A stretch of 64,000 nucleotides of DNA from Haliscomenobacter sp. (GCA_016713275.1 JADJPL010000001.1:1-64000); one strand, 5' to 3'. Shown: positions 51,726 to 61,390, counted from the first letter of the stretch. The notes: generated by a model not told the origin, from the letters alone. Made by a program: numbers and translations.

Positions 51726-53026
51726 ACAACCGGCGTCTGACGATCTTTTTGCTTGCGCTGGCGGTTCTGATCGTAGCGGCCATGTATTTGCTCTACGTTC
51801 AGGGAAACCGGCACTCCTGGGTAGAAAATTACAAAGAAAAAAATAAAGGCCCTTATGGCACGCAGGTGTTGTATGCGCTTTTGAAGGACTATTTTCCGGG
51901 GGAATCCCTGATTAAAATCCAAAAGCCGCTTTCGGAAGCCCTGCCCGCCAAACCGGCAAAGCCCTCGTCGTACCTCTTTGTCGGCCCCATGCCGTTCTAC
52001 GATTCAGCAAGCCAGGCTGCGTTGCTGAAATTCGTGGCCAAAGGCAATCATGCGTTCATCGCATCCGAAGAAATTCCGGAATCGCTGATAGCGGCGCTTG
52101 ACCCGGAATGGTGCGTTCCCAAAGACGAGGACGATCCGCTTTTGGATTTCACCAAAGACACCCAGGCCCTGGTCAACCTCCTCCACCCGGATCTCAAGCT
52201 TCCGGCGCCGGTAAGGCTGCGCTATCTGAAACCTTACGGAAGGAATAGCCCGCCTCCGGTTTATTACTGGACCTTCTTCCGGCCCGATTATTTCTGCGAC
52301 CGGGAAGGAGGGTTTGTCGAACTGGGCAAACTCAACCGAAGGCACGTGAATTTCGTCCGGATTTCCTATAAGAAAGGATGGATCTATTTGCACACGAATC
52401 CGATCTTCTTCTCCAATCTCGCGTTGCTGGAAAAAGACCGCGTGGCGTATGTGGAACGCGCGTTGTCCCATCTTCCTCCTGGCCCGATCTATTGGGACCA
52501 ATTCAGCAAAGTACCGGGCAGGAATCCTCGATCCGATGACGCCATGGGCAACCGCCAGTTTGCTGATCGCAGTCCGCTGGATTATATCCTGCGCCAGCCG
52601 GCGCTGGCGGCAGCCTGGTACCTGTTGGTGGCCGTAGCGCTTTTGTTCCTCCTCTTTCGCACCAAACGCAGACAAAAACCTATTCCAGTGATTCCCTCAA
52701 ACAGGAACACCTCCCTGGAATTTATCCAGGCTATCGGCCGTCTGAATTTTCTGCAGCAGGACCACAAAAAGACGGCGCTTCAAAAAATGAAACTCTTTTT
52801 ACAGTTTGCCCGCGAACGCTTTATGCTTCCAACCAGGGAACTTGACGAAGAATTCGTATCCTTGCTCAGCGCCAAAGCGCAGATCGACCCACAGGCGGTC
52901 CGGCATCTGATTCTGATGTACCAGAACATTCAACGGGGTTCCATCGTTACGGAAAATACCCTGATCGAATTTAGCCAGCGCCTGGACCACCTGACGCAAC
53001 ATTGCAAACAAACTCATAGCCGTTAA
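51722..53026 (+). CDS. DUF4350 domain-containing membrane protein
   Basis: 434 residues. The N-terminal span (FLLALAVLIVAAMYLLYVQ) is followed by NKGPYGTQVLYALLKDYFPG and SSYLFVGPMPFYDSASQAAL, the glutamine-amidotransferase-like fold of DUF4350, then GWIYLHTNPIFFSNLALLEK. A second span (ALAAAWYLLVAVALLFLLF) and a helical cytosolic tail (LEFIQAIGRLNFLQQDHKKT) follow. It sits between DUF4129 and MoxR, overlapping the former by 4 bases. Confidence 0.87.
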   Translation: MNNRRLTIFLLALAVLIVAAMYLLYVQGNRHSWVENYKEKNKGPYGTQVLYALLKDYFPGESLIKIQKPLSEALPAKPAKPSSYLFVGPMPFYDSASQAALLKFVAKGNHAFIASEEIPESLIAALDPEWCVPKDEDDPLLDFTKDTQALVNLLHPDLKLPAPVRLRYLKPYGRNSPPPVYYWTFFRPDYFCDREGGFVELGKLNRRHVNFVRISYKKGWIYLHTNPIFFSNLALLEKDRVAYVERALSHLPPGPIYWDQFSKVPGRNPRSDDAMGNRQFADRSPLDYILRQPALAAAWYLLVAVALLFLLFRTKRRQKPIPVIPSNRNTSLEFIQAIGRLNFLQQDHKKTALQKMKLFLQFARERFMLPTRELDEEFVSLLSAKAQIDPQAVRHLILMYQNIQRGSIVTENTLIEFSQRLDHLTQHCKQTHSR

Positions 53027-53031
53027 TTTTT

Positions 53032-54081
53032 ATGCCACTGGAAAACCCACTCCAACCAGAAGAACAGCCTGCCCAAACTCCGGAAAGCGATCGGGCCGCC
53101 GGACAGGAATCCCTCCTCCAACGCACCCATCTCGACCTGAGCAAGGTCAAGCACGCGGTTGATAACGTCAAGCGCGAACTGCAAAAGGTGATCGTCGGCC
53201 AGGACGCCTTTGTGGATTTTCTCCTGGCTACCCTGTTTGCCGGAGGCCACGCCCTGGTGGAAGGGGTGCCGGGAATCGCCAAAACCCTAACCGCCAAACT
53301 CCTGGCCCAAACCCTCGACATCCACTTTTCCCGCATCCAGTTTACCCCCGATCTCATGCCCAGCGATGTGGTGGGCACCACGGTGTTCAACCTGAAAACC
53401 TCTGATTTTTCGTTCAACCCGGGCCCGATCTTTGCCAACGTCGTTCTGATCGATGAGATCAACCGCGCTCCGGCCAAAACCCAGTCTGCGTTGTTTGAGG
53501 TGATGGAGGAACTCCAGGTAACCGTCGACGGCAAGACGTACCCCATGGAGCACCCGTTTTTCGTTATCGCCACCCAAAATCCTATCGAACAGGAAGGCAC
53601 CTATAAATTGCCGGAAGCCCAGCTCGACCGTTTTCTGATGAAAATCCCTGTCTCCTATCCGGATCTGGGGGAGGAGAAGCAGATCCTCCGGCGCTTCCAG
53701 AGCGATTTCGGTCTTAACCTCCGGCGCGAAGTACAGAAAGTTTTAGGCCCCAGCGATTTGCAAGCCTGCCGGAATCTGATCCAGGACATCGTTATCACCG
53801 ATCCACTTATCGATTATATTGCAGAGATCGTACACCGCACCCGCAGCCACGGGGATGTCTATCTGGGCGCTTCGCCCCGGGCTTCGCTCGCCATCCTCAA
53901 AACGGCCAAAGCGATCGCCGCCATGCAGGGCCGCGACTTCGTTACCCCGGAAGACATTCAATACGTTGCTTACCCTGTACTGAATCACCGCATCATCCTT
54001 CAGCCCGAACGCGAAATCGAAGGCATCGAACCTCAGGACGTCGTCCGGGATATTTTGAAAACCTTGGAAGTGCCCCGGTAA
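53032..54081 (+). CDS. MoxR family AAA+ ATPase
   Basis: 349 residues. After a Gln/Pro-rich N-terminus: VIVGQDAFVDFLLATLFAGG, Walker A HALVEGVPGIAKTLTAKLLA (GVPGIAKT), Walker B NVVLIDEINRAPAKTQSALF, sensor 1 FVIATQNPIEQEGTYKLPEA, the arginine finger in QLDRFLMKI, and the lid with YLGASPRASLAILKTAKAIA. MoxR ATPases act as chaperones for VWA/DUF58 partners. The usual DUF58 gene does not follow; a hairpin and kynU come next, so the partner may be elsewhere or one of the membrane proteins of this cluster. Confidence 0.93.
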   Translation: MPLENPLQPEEQPAQTPESDRAAGQESLLQRTHLDLSKVKHAVDNVKRELQKVIVGQDAFVDFLLATLFAGGHALVEGVPGIAKTLTAKLLAQTLDIHFSRIQFTPDLMPSDVVGTTVFNLKTSDFSFNPGPIFANVVLIDEINRAPAKTQSALFEVMEELQVTVDGKTYPMEHPFFVIATQNPIEQEGTYKLPEAQLDRFLMKIPVSYPDLGEEKQILRRFQSDFGLNLRREVQKVLGPSDLQACRNLIQDIVITDPLIDYIAEIVHRTRSHGDVYLGASPRASLAILKTAKAIAAMQGRDFVTPEDIQYVAYPVLNHRIILQPEREIEGIEPQDVVRDILKTLEVPR

Positions 54082-54093
54082 TTGATAACGTTG

Positions 54094-54141
54094 CGAGGTT
54101 GCGAAGTTGCGAAGTCCATTCTTCGCAACTTCGCAACCTCG
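54094..54141. repeat. Perfect 21-bp hairpin made of octamer repeats
   Basis: CGAGGTTGCGAAGTTGCGAAG at 54094-54114 pairs without mismatch with 54121-54141; the loop is TCCATT. The stem is built of GTTGCGAA octamers, and heptad-like units (CGTAAAT, CGTACCT) continue to 54166, just before kynU. It may terminate the MoxR operon. Confidence 0.75.
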
Positions 54142-54166
54142 TAAATCGTACCTCGTAAATCAAAAA

Positions 54167-55474
54167 ATGGCTTTCTACCAACCCACATTAGAATTTGCCC
54201 GGCAGATGGACCGGGAAGACCCGTTGCGGAAATACCGGGATCAGTTTTATTTCCCACAGCATTCCGGGAAAAACACCCTTTATTTTTGCGGAAACTCGCT
54301 GGGGTTGCAGCCCAAAGGAGCTCGGGAAGCGGCGCTGCGCGAATTCGAGCGTTGGGAAACCCTGGGGGTGGAAGGGCACTTTAAAGGAGCTATCCCCTGG
54401 AAGGAGTACCACAAAGCGTTGGCGCCGGCTGCTGCCCATATCGTTGGAGCGAAGGAAGAGGAAGTAATCGTCATGAACACCCTGACCGTCAACCTCCATC
54501 TGATGATGGTGAGTTTTTACCGGCCTCAGGGCGGCCGGTTCAAGATTATCATGGAGGCGGGCGCATTTCCGTCCGACCAATACGCGGTGGAGAGCCAGGT
54601 CAAATGGCATGGGTATGCCCCGGAGGAAGCGATCGTCGAAGTAGCCCCGCGCTCAGGGGAGGAGTTGCTGCAAACGGAAGATATTTTGTCGGCAATAGAG
54701 GCCCATGGAGCGTCTACCGCCTTAGTTTTGTTTGGAGGGGTCAATTACTACACCGGGCAGTTGTACGACATGGAAGCCATCACTCGTGCCGCCCATCAGG
54801 CAGGCGCATTTGCCGGGTTTGACCTGGCCCATGCAGCCGGCAACGTCCCCTTGAAGATGCACGAGTGGGGAGCTGATTTTGCAGTTTGGTGCACGTACAA
54901 ATACCTCAACTCCGGCCCAGGATCGTTAAGCGGGGCGTTTATTCATGAGCGGCATGCGTTTAACCCCGATATTCCGCGGTTTGCCGGATGGTATGGATAC
55001 GACGAAAAACGCCGCTTTTTGATGGAGAAAGGGTTTATACCTACTCCCGGCGCTTCAGGCTGGCAGCTCAGCAACGCGCCAGTTTTCGCGTTCGCCCCTA
55101 TGCTGGCTAGCCACGAGCAATTTTACCGGGCCGGCATGCCGGCCATCCGCCAGAAAAGCGAGCTATTGACCGGATACCTGGAATACCTGGTTGGCCGGAT
55201 GCAGGAAGAAGGATATGCGTACCGGTTTATCACGCCCAAAGACCCGGCCCAGCGGGGGGCACAATTGTCCTTTCTCACAGGGCCGGAAGGGAAACGCCTG
55301 TTCGATTATTTGATGGCCAACGGGGTTGTGTGTGACTGGAGAGAGCACCGCCTGCCTACCCAGGATGCCGGCGGCGTCAAAGCCGGCGTCATCCGGATTG
55401 CGCCCGCTCCGCTGTATAATAGTTATGAAGACGTTTACGAGCTGGTTCAGCTCCTGCGCCAATTCCCGGGCTGA
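54167..55474 (+). CDS. kynU: Kynureninase
   Basis: 435 residues. A PLP-dependent enzyme that cleaves kynurenine to anthranilate and alanine, or 3-hydroxykynurenine to 3-hydroxyanthranilate, in tryptophan degradation or de novo NAD synthesis. Motifs: LYFCGNSLGLQPKGAREA, ERWETLGVEGHFKGAIPWKE, EEVIVMNTLTVNLHLMMVSF, ITRAAHQAGAFAGFDLAHAA with the PLP-binding Asp, and the Schiff-base Lys in FAVWCTYKYLNSGPGSLSGA. ATG 54167 (MAFYQPTLEFARQMD) is chosen; the longer frame runs into the hairpin array. The neighbouring pdxH makes its cofactor. Other kyn genes are not in the window. Confidence 0.95.
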   Translation: MAFYQPTLEFARQMDREDPLRKYRDQFYFPQHSGKNTLYFCGNSLGLQPKGAREAALREFERWETLGVEGHFKGAIPWKEYHKALAPAAAHIVGAKEEEVIVMNTLTVNLHLMMVSFYRPQGGRFKIIMEAGAFPSDQYAVESQVKWHGYAPEEAIVEVAPRSGEELLQTEDILSAIEAHGASTALVLFGGVNYYTGQLYDMEAITRAAHQAGAFAGFDLAHAAGNVPLKMHEWGADFAVWCTYKYLNSGPGSLSGAFIHERHAFNPDIPRFAGWYGYDEKRRFLMEKGFIPTPGASGWQLSNAPVFAFAPMLASHEQFYRAGMPAIRQKSELLTGYLEYLVGRMQEEGYAYRFITPKDPAQRGAQLSFLTGPEGKRLFDYLMANGVVCDWREHRLPTQDAGGVKAGVIRIAPAPLYNSYEDVYELVQLLRQFPG

Positions 55475-55483
55475 TCGCTGCGG

Positions 55484-56123
55484 TCAGGGCGCCAGGCGCT
55501 GGGAAGTCCAGCTTCCGTCTGGTTGGAGCAGGTAGAGGAATCGGTCGTGCAGGCGGTTTTCCCGCCCTTGCCAAAACTCCATGTGGTGCGGAACGACCCG
55601 GTACCCGCCCCAAAACGAAGGGAGGGGGATTTCCTGGTTGTGGAATTTTTCTTTCATCTCCTCAAACTTCGCCATCAGCATCTGCCGGGAGTTGATAACA
55701 GAGCTCTGGTTGGAGCACCAGGCCCCAATCTGGCTTCCCCGTGGGCGGGTAAGAAAGTATTTCACCGATTCTGCTGTGCCGACTTTTTCCGCCTTTCCCA
55801 TAATCACGACCTGGCGTTCCAGGTGAAGCCAGGGAAAAAGCAGCGCCACCTGGGGGTTTTCGGAAATCTCTCTGGATTTGCGGCTTTCGTAGTTGGTGTA
55901 AAAAACAAATCCCCGGCGGTCAAAAAATTTCAGGCGCACCGTCCGCAGCGAAGGTTGCCCATCCGCGGAAACCGTGCTCAGGCTCATCGCGTTGGCCATT
56001 TCCATGTTGCCGTCCATCGCCTGCTGAAACCAAAATTCAAACTGGTGAATGGGATCCGGACGAAGTGCTTCCCTCGGACAGGCCTTCCCGAACAAATTCC
56101 TGGCGCATCAAACTTAAATCCAT
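55484..56123 (-). CDS. pdxH: Pyridoxamine 5'-phosphate oxidase, one frameshift near the start
   Basis: FMN enzyme that makes PLP from PNP/PMP. The main frame (55484-56095) carries NAMSLSTVSADGQPSLRTVR, RGFVFYTNYESRKSREISEN, VALLFPWLHLERQVVIMGKA, PRGSQIGAWCSNQSSVI and GGYRVVPHHMEFWQGRENRL with HDRFLY, all typical. Its apparent start MFGKACPREALRP is wrong: in another frame ATG 56123 gives MDLSLMRQEFVREGLSE. Removing one G in GAGGGAAGC near 56072 joins it to EALRPDPIHQFEFW, exactly the family N-terminus. So a one-base insertion in a G run exists in this sequence. The two genes pdxH and kynU converge, 9 bases apart. Confidence 0.9.
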
Positions 56124-56127
56124 GGTG

Positions 56128-57078
56128 TTAGATTTTATCCCGTTTTGCCAAACTAATATACACAACTCCTCCCGTCACCAGCAACGTCCCAACCAATTGC
56201 CAGAACCCAAAGCCTTCGCCAAGAAGCCAGTAGGCCAACGCGATGGTTGAAACCGGTCCAATACTCCCAATGATGGAGGCGTTGCCGGCGCCGATCATCC
56301 GCACGCCTTCGCTGACCAAAAACGTCGGCAGCACGGTAGACAGTATCGCCATGAGCAAAGATAACCAGTATACCATAGCGGGAAAACCCCAAAGATCCCA
56401 TTGGAACTGGATCCCGTGTTGGAGGATGATAGCGATACACCCGGCGGATATGGCAAGGGAGGTATATCGCAGCGTGCCGAGCCTTGGCAGCAAGGTTGCC
56501 GTCCCCAGCAGATAGACCGCATACGCGATAGCGCTCATGAAGATCAAAAAACCGCCGAAAGGGATGTTGCTTCCCTGCATCAGATTTTGCCCGTCGAAAA
56601 AAGCCACCGCAATGCCTGCGTAGGTCAATGCCAGCGCAATGAGTTGGGAGCGAAGAACTTTTTTTCGAAAAAGAACCGCCGACAGCAGCAGCACGATCGT
56701 GGGATACAAGTACAGAATAAGCCGTTCCATGCCCGCCGACACGTACTGCAAGCCCATGAAATCGAACAGGCTGGCGAAATAATACCCCAAAAGGCCGTAA
56801 ACGATGATTTCCAGCCAGTCCTGGGCCCTAAGGCGGGCCTTTCCATCGCCGTGTTTGGGGCGCGACCACCAGGCTATGGCCAGAAAAAAGGGCAAGGCAA
56901 AGGCCATGCGCAGCGTAAGGAGCGAAATGCTGTCGACCTCGTAGCGGTAGGCCATTTTGATCAGCACCGCTTTGGCAGAAAAACACAACGCGCTGACCAA
57001 AATCAAAAATGACGCGAATACCTGTTTTCGGTCCAGCCGAAATGCTATGCTTCCTGCAGTAGTGCTCAATGTGGCCAA
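56128..57078 (-). CDS. EamA family (DMT superfamily) transporter
   Basis: 316 residues with about ten spans in two EamA repeats: FASFLILVSALCFSAKAVLI, LTLRMAFALPFFLAIAWW, GLLGYYFASLFDFMGLQYVS, AGMERLILYLYPTIVLLLSA for the first; GGFLIFMSAIAYAVYLLGTA, WGFPAMVYWLSLLMAILSTV and GPVSTIALAYWLLGEGFGFW for the second. Likely an inner-membrane metabolite exporter; substrate unknown. It is 4 bases downstream of the pdxH start in the same direction, so one transcript is likely. Confidence 0.88.
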   Translation of the reverse strand: MATLSTTAGSIAFRLDRKQVFASFLILVSALCFSAKAVLIKMAYRYEVDSISLLTLRMAFALPFFLAIAWWSRPKHGDGKARLRAQDWLEIIVYGLLGYYFASLFDFMGLQYVSAGMERLILYLYPTIVLLLSAVLFRKKVLRSQLIALALTYAGIAVAFFDGQNLMQGSNIPFGGFLIFMSAIAYAVYLLGTATLLPRLGTLRYTSLAISAGCIAIILQHGIQFQWDLWGFPAMVYWLSLLMAILSTVLPTFLVSEGVRMIGAGNASIIGSIGPVSTIALAYWLLGEGFGFWQLVGTLLVTGGVVYISLAKRDKI

Positions 57079-57122
57079 TTTTGTGCGGCAAGGAACGGAG
57101 AATATTCGGGAATCCGGAATGC

Positions 57123-58178
57123 TCAGTCCAGAAATCCATCCTGGATAAGCTGGGCGGTTTGGTCGAGCAAGGTTTCCCGGATCGGGCGGTAGAAGACGTG
57201 GAGTTTTTCCAAGGACCGGCTATTGTCAAAAACGGGCCGGTACCCCACGTTGTTTTTCACATACTTCCGGGTCAGTCCGACCATAGGCGCGATCAGTTGC
57301 AGCAGGGGCTTAGGGATTTTGCGTTTGGGCAAAGGAAAGCGGTCCCCGTATTCCGCTCGGATCACCTGAGCGATTTCCAAAAAGCTCATCGATTGGTTGC
57401 ATAGAAGGTGCCTACCCGAAGCAGCAGGGGTAAAGCCTGCCAAAATATGGGCCTGGGCTATATCCCGAACATCGACAACACCGTAGTACAAATCGGGGGC
57501 CCCACTTTTAAACGTGCCTTTCAGCAAGGATAAAATAAACCCGGTACTCGTCGAATCCGTCCGGCGGCTTAACGAAGGCCCAAGGACGAAAGCCGGATTC
57601 ATCACCACCAAATCCCAGCGCATCTGCTGCCCCGCCATATTCCAGGCTTCCCGTTCAGCAACAGTCTTGGAATAGGAGTAGGGCTGGTGATCGATACTGG
57701 AGCTCAGGTTCCAGACGTGCTCGGTAAACATGCGGTTGGGCTGATCTTCTATTTCTCTGGCATCTCCATAAATCGCGGCAGCGCTGGACGTCAGCACGAC
57801 CCGCCGGACGGAGGGCGTTTCCTCCGCTGTAAGCAAAACGTTCCGAACGCCCTCAAGCGCCGGGTCGATCAGCTCTTTCTGAGGGTCCTTAACGCCCTGG
57901 AATTTAAAAGGGGATGCCGTATGAAAGACCAACTCGCATCCGTCCATTGCTTTCGAGAACGAACCATGCTTGAGGAGGTCCGCTTCAAACAACTCCAGCC
58001 GTCCGTCGTGGTTTTTGGTCATTGCCTCCAGGTGGGCAAGCCGATCATTCACCGAGAGGCTGCGCACCGTGCCCCGAACCAGGTACCCTTTTTCCAACAG
58101 GAACTCGATGATCCAGGAGGCGATATATCCGCCTGCTCCAGTAACCAGTATAGGTTTTGCGCCGTCAATTACCTGCAT
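57123..58178 (-). CDS. NAD(P)-dependent epimerase / dihydroflavonol-reductase-like (extended SDR)
   Basis: 351 residues. ILVTGAGGYIASWIIEFLLE is the nucleotide loop, GYLVRGTVRSLSVNDRLAHL selects NADPH, LVFHTASPFKFQGVKDPQKE resembles dihydroflavonol 4-reductases, and VVLTSSAAAIYGDAREIEDQ with the YSYSKTVAEREAWNMAGQQ segment gives Ser, Tyr and Lys of the active site. The substrate is probably a ketone or aldehyde. ATG 58178 (MQVIDGAKPILVTGA) is chosen; 17 more residues of an upstream start lack the fold. Divergent from the tricorn-like protease. Confidence 0.88.
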   Translation of the reverse strand: MQVIDGAKPILVTGAGGYIASWIIEFLLEKGYLVRGTVRSLSVNDRLAHLEAMTKNHDGRLELFEADLLKHGSFSKAMDGCELVFHTASPFKFQGVKDPQKELIDPALEGVRNVLLTAEETPSVRRVVLTSSAAAIYGDAREIEDQPNRMFTEHVWNLSSSIDHQPYSYSKTVAEREAWNMAGQQMRWDLVVMNPAFVLGPSLSRRTDSTSTGFILSLLKGTFKSGAPDLYYGVVDVRDIAQAHILAGFTPAASGRHLLCNQSMSFLEIAQVIRAEYGDRFPLPKRKIPKPLLQLIAPMVGLTRKYVKNNVGYRPVFDNSRSLEKLHVFYRPIRETLLDQTAQLIQDGFLD

Positions 58179-58249
58179 ATTTGGAAATTTTGTAGTTTGG
58201 GTTAGGAAATCAGAACCTTTTTTTGCCACCCGCTGTCAACCTTCAAACC

Positions 58250-61200
58250 ATGAAAAACCGTTCCTTGTTTTGTTTTCTCTTCTTTTTTTGGACTGTAATC
58301 CCGGTTTTTAGCCAATCCGGAAAACAAGCCCATTTTACCGATCATCCGGCCCTGACCCCAGATGGCGCTACCCTTTACTTCACCTATGCCGGCGACATCT
58401 GGAAAGTTGCCTCCCAGGGCGGGCAAGCCTCGCGGATAACCGCTATGGAAGGCGATGAACGCTTCCCCAAAGTCTCTCCGGATGGGAAATGGCTCGCATT
58501 CAGCAGCGTTCAGTATGGAAATACCGACGTATTTGTTCTCCCGCTGGAAGGCGGCGCCATTCGCCAGCTGACCTTCAATGATGCCACCGACCTGGTGTGT
58601 TCCTGGGCCTGGGATAGCGAATCCATCTACTTTACCTCCAACCGGTACAACCGGGTAAGCGCCTATAAGGTAGCGCTTTCTGGAGGGACGCCCGTGCGGT
58701 TGTTCCCCGATTACCACCATACCGCGCACGACATTGCCGAGCACCCTCGCTCCGGCGAGCTGTTTTTCAACGAATCCTGGGAAAGCTTCAATGCCATTCA
58801 GCGCAAAGGCTACAAAGGCGACCACAACCCGGATATCCAGTCCTTCAACCCAAAAAACAACCAATACAAACAATACACCACCTGGGAAGGGAAAGATTTC
58901 GGCGCTATCCTCGACCGCCAGGGCAACTTGTTCTTCCTCTCCGACGAATTCAACGGGGAATATAACCTCTATACCCTCTCCCGCGAACGCAAACAACGGC
59001 TCACCGATTTCAAAACCGCCGTCTGGAACCCCAACGTTTCCGCCAACGGCGACAAAGTAGCCTTCCGCAGAGACTACCAACTCTATCTCTTTGACGTAAA
59101 AAGCGGCCGCACCACCAAACCGGAGATTCTTATCCCGCAAAACGCTACCCTTTCCCAAAAACAGGATTTCAAGACCAAGGACAATATTTCGATGTTCGAC
59201 GTATCGGAGGATGGGAAAAAGCTGGCTTTTGTGTCCCGAGGCGAGTTGTTTGTATCCGATGTCAAAGGGAAGTTCGTTCAGCTCATCCCGACCCGGTCCG
59301 ACGGCAGAGTTATGGAAGTCTATTGGCTTAAAGACAACAAAACCATCCTGTTCAACCAAACGGTGGGCGGGTACCAAAACTGGTTTACCATCGCCGCCGA
59401 CGGCAGCAGCCCGGAAAAGCAAATCACCAGCGACCGGCACAACAACCGGTTCGTCTCGTTCAACAGCGACAAAACCAAAGCCGTTTACCTGGGCGGCCGC
59501 CACGAACTGCGCCTCCTGGACCTCGGCGCCTTGACCAGCACGACCTTGCTCAAAGACGAGTTTTGGGACCTCAATAGTGACGCACCCCAGTTTGGCCCCG
59601 ACGACCGACACATCGTGTTTGCCGCCATGCGCAACTTCGAGCGCGACCTCCTGGTATACGACCTGGAAACAAAAAAAACGACCAACCTCACCAACACCGG
59701 GGTGACCGAAGCGGGCCCGGTTTGGTCGCCCGACGGCAAATACCTCTATTTTTACAGCAACCGCACCAAACCGTCTTATCCCTTCGGCGTCCAGGATGCA
59801 GACCTCTTCCGTATGGCGCTCAAAGCAACCGACGCCCCTTTCCGTTCGGACAAATACCAGGCCCTGTTCGTGCAGGAAGAAAAACCCGCTACCAATGGAA
59901 AGGATTCCCTAAAGCAAAAAACACCCGTCCAGATCGATTTGGAGTACCTCAGCGACCGCATCGAACCCATCGGGCCTACCTTTGGGTACCAGGACGATCC
60001 ATACGTCCTTCAGAACGGGGAAAAAACGACGGTAATTTTCGCCTCCAACCACGACGAAGGCCGGAGCAACCTCTGGAAAATCGTCTTCGAACCCTTCGAA
60101 CGCCCCAAAACGGAGATGATCCAGGGCGCAGCCACCGGGAGCGGATTTATCCGCCAAGCCAAAGCCCAATGCTACGCGCTGATCAATGGAAATATCGCTA
60201 CCCTCAACCTGGATGGGAACAAAGCGGAACCGATTTCCATCGACTTTACCTTCCGCAGGGACTTGAGCGCGGAGTTTAGCCAAATGTTCTTCGAAACCTG
60301 GGCCAACCTGGAACAGAATTTCTACGACGAAAAATTTCATGGCAAGGACTGGCCCGCGCTTCGCGACCGCTATGCCGCCTTCCTTCCCCACCTAAACACC
60401 CGGTCCGACCTGCGGCTCCTGCTCAATGACCTGCTGGGAGAACTGAACTCCTCCCACCTGGGATTTAACTCCAATGGCCCCGAAGAGGAAATCTTCTATA
60501 AAACCCGCAGTGCAGCGACAGGGGTCCTCTTTGCCAACGACGATCCCTATCGGGTGGAACGCATAGTGAGCAAAAGCCCGGCTGGCCTCTCCGACAAGGA
60601 CATCAAGCCCGGCGACCGGTTGGTAAAGGTGAATGGGGTAGCCGTCGATCCGGCGCTCAACCGCGAGAAATACGTTGTCCAGCCTTCCCTGGACGACGAA
60701 ATCGCGCTCACCTTCAAACGGGGAACTGAAGAGAAGACCGTCAAATTACACCCTGTCAGCACCGGCGCCGTCAGCCAGCTCCTGTACGACGAATGGGAAG
60801 CGGATTGCCAGAAAAAGGTAGATACGCAAAGCAAAGACCGCATCGCCTACTTCCACATGAAAGACATGGGCCTTGGGGAACTCAACCGCTTCCTGCGCGA
60901 TATGGTGAGCGACGGGTGGCAAAAACAAGGGCTCATCCTCGACTTGCGTTACAACACCGGGGGCAACGTCCACAACGAAGTCCTTCAATTCCTCTCCCAA
61001 AAGCCCTACCTCAACTGGAAATACCGGGAAGGCGGGCTGTCCCCCCAGCCCAACTTCGGTCCGGCCGCCAAGCCCATCGTGCTGCTGGTCAACGAACCGA
61101 GCCTCAGCGACGCCGAAATGACCGCTCAGGGATTCAAACAACTTAAACTCGGTACCATCGTCGGAACGGAAACCTACCGCTGGATTATCTTCACCAGCGG

Positions 61201-61390
61201 CAAGGGATTGGTCGACGGCAGCTTCTACCGCCTCCCTTCCTGGGGCTGCTATACCCTGGACGGCAAGGACCTGGAGGCCACCGGCGTCGCCCCCGATGTA
61301 TACGTCAAAAACACGTTTATGGACCGCCTGAATGGCAAAGACCCTCAACTGGACAAAGCGATCCAGTTGATCCTTCAGCAGTTGAAGTGA
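58250..61390 (+). CDS. Secreted tricorn-like S41 protease
   Basis: 1046 residues. The signal peptide ends at FWTVIPVFSQ. Two propellers with PD40 repeats follow: PALTPDGATLYFTYAGDIWK, FPKVSPDGKWLAFSSVQYGN, DVSEDGKKLAFVSRGELFVS, VWSPDGKYLYFYSNRTKPSY. The C1 helical domain has LRLLLNDLLGELNSSHLGFN, with the candidate catalytic His. The PDZ domain (RIVSKSPAGLSDKDIKPGDR) and the S41 core (KQGLILDLRYNTGGNVHNEV, then the nucleophile Ser in LLVNEPSLSDAEMTAQGFKQ, GTIVGTETYRWIIFTSGKGL) complete it. Tricorn degrades oligopeptides; a secreted form would act in the periplasm or outside, like the S9 enzyme at 27759. Confidence 0.93.
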   Translation: MKNRSLFCFLFFFWTVIPVFSQSGKQAHFTDHPALTPDGATLYFTYAGDIWKVASQGGQASRITAMEGDERFPKVSPDGKWLAFSSVQYGNTDVFVLPLEGGAIRQLTFNDATDLVCSWAWDSESIYFTSNRYNRVSAYKVALSGGTPVRLFPDYHHTAHDIAEHPRSGELFFNESWESFNAIQRKGYKGDHNPDIQSFNPKNNQYKQYTTWEGKDFGAILDRQGNLFFLSDEFNGEYNLYTLSRERKQRLTDFKTAVWNPNVSANGDKVAFRRDYQLYLFDVKSGRTTKPEILIPQNATLSQKQDFKTKDNISMFDVSEDGKKLAFVSRGELFVSDVKGKFVQLIPTRSDGRVMEVYWLKDNKTILFNQTVGGYQNWFTIAADGSSPEKQITSDRHNNRFVSFNSDKTKAVYLGGRHELRLLDLGALTSTTLLKDEFWDLNSDAPQFGPDDRHIVFAAMRNFERDLLVYDLETKKTTNLTNTGVTEAGPVWSPDGKYLYFYSNRTKPSYPFGVQDADLFRMALKATDAPFRSDKYQALFVQEEKPATNGKDSLKQKTPVQIDLEYLSDRIEPIGPTFGYQDDPYVLQNGEKTTVIFASNHDEGRSNLWKIVFEPFERPKTEMIQGAATGSGFIRQAKAQCYALINGNIATLNLDGNKAEPISIDFTFRRDLSAEFSQMFFETWANLEQNFYDEKFHGKDWPALRDRYAAFLPHLNTRSDLRLLLNDLLGELNSSHLGFNSNGPEEEIFYKTRSAATGVLFANDDPYRVERIVSKSPAGLSDKDIKPGDRLVKVNGVAVDPALNREKYVVQPSLDDEIALTFKRGTEEKTVKLHPVSTGAVSQLLYDEWEADCQKKVDTQSKDRIAYFHMKDMGLGELNRFLRDMVSDGWQKQGLILDLRYNTGGNVHNEVLQFLSQKPYLNWKYREGGLSPQPNFGPAAKPIVLLVNEPSLSDAEMTAQGFKQLKLGTIVGTETYRWIIFTSGKGLVDGSFYRLPSWGCYTLDGKDLEATGVAPDVYVKNTFMDRLNGKDPQLDKAIQLILQQLK

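Noticed and set aside
58202..59611. 469-codon minus-strand frame
   Set aside because: It is opposite the propeller part of the tricorn-like protease. No domain, and its Gly/Val-rich composition mirrors the sense codons.
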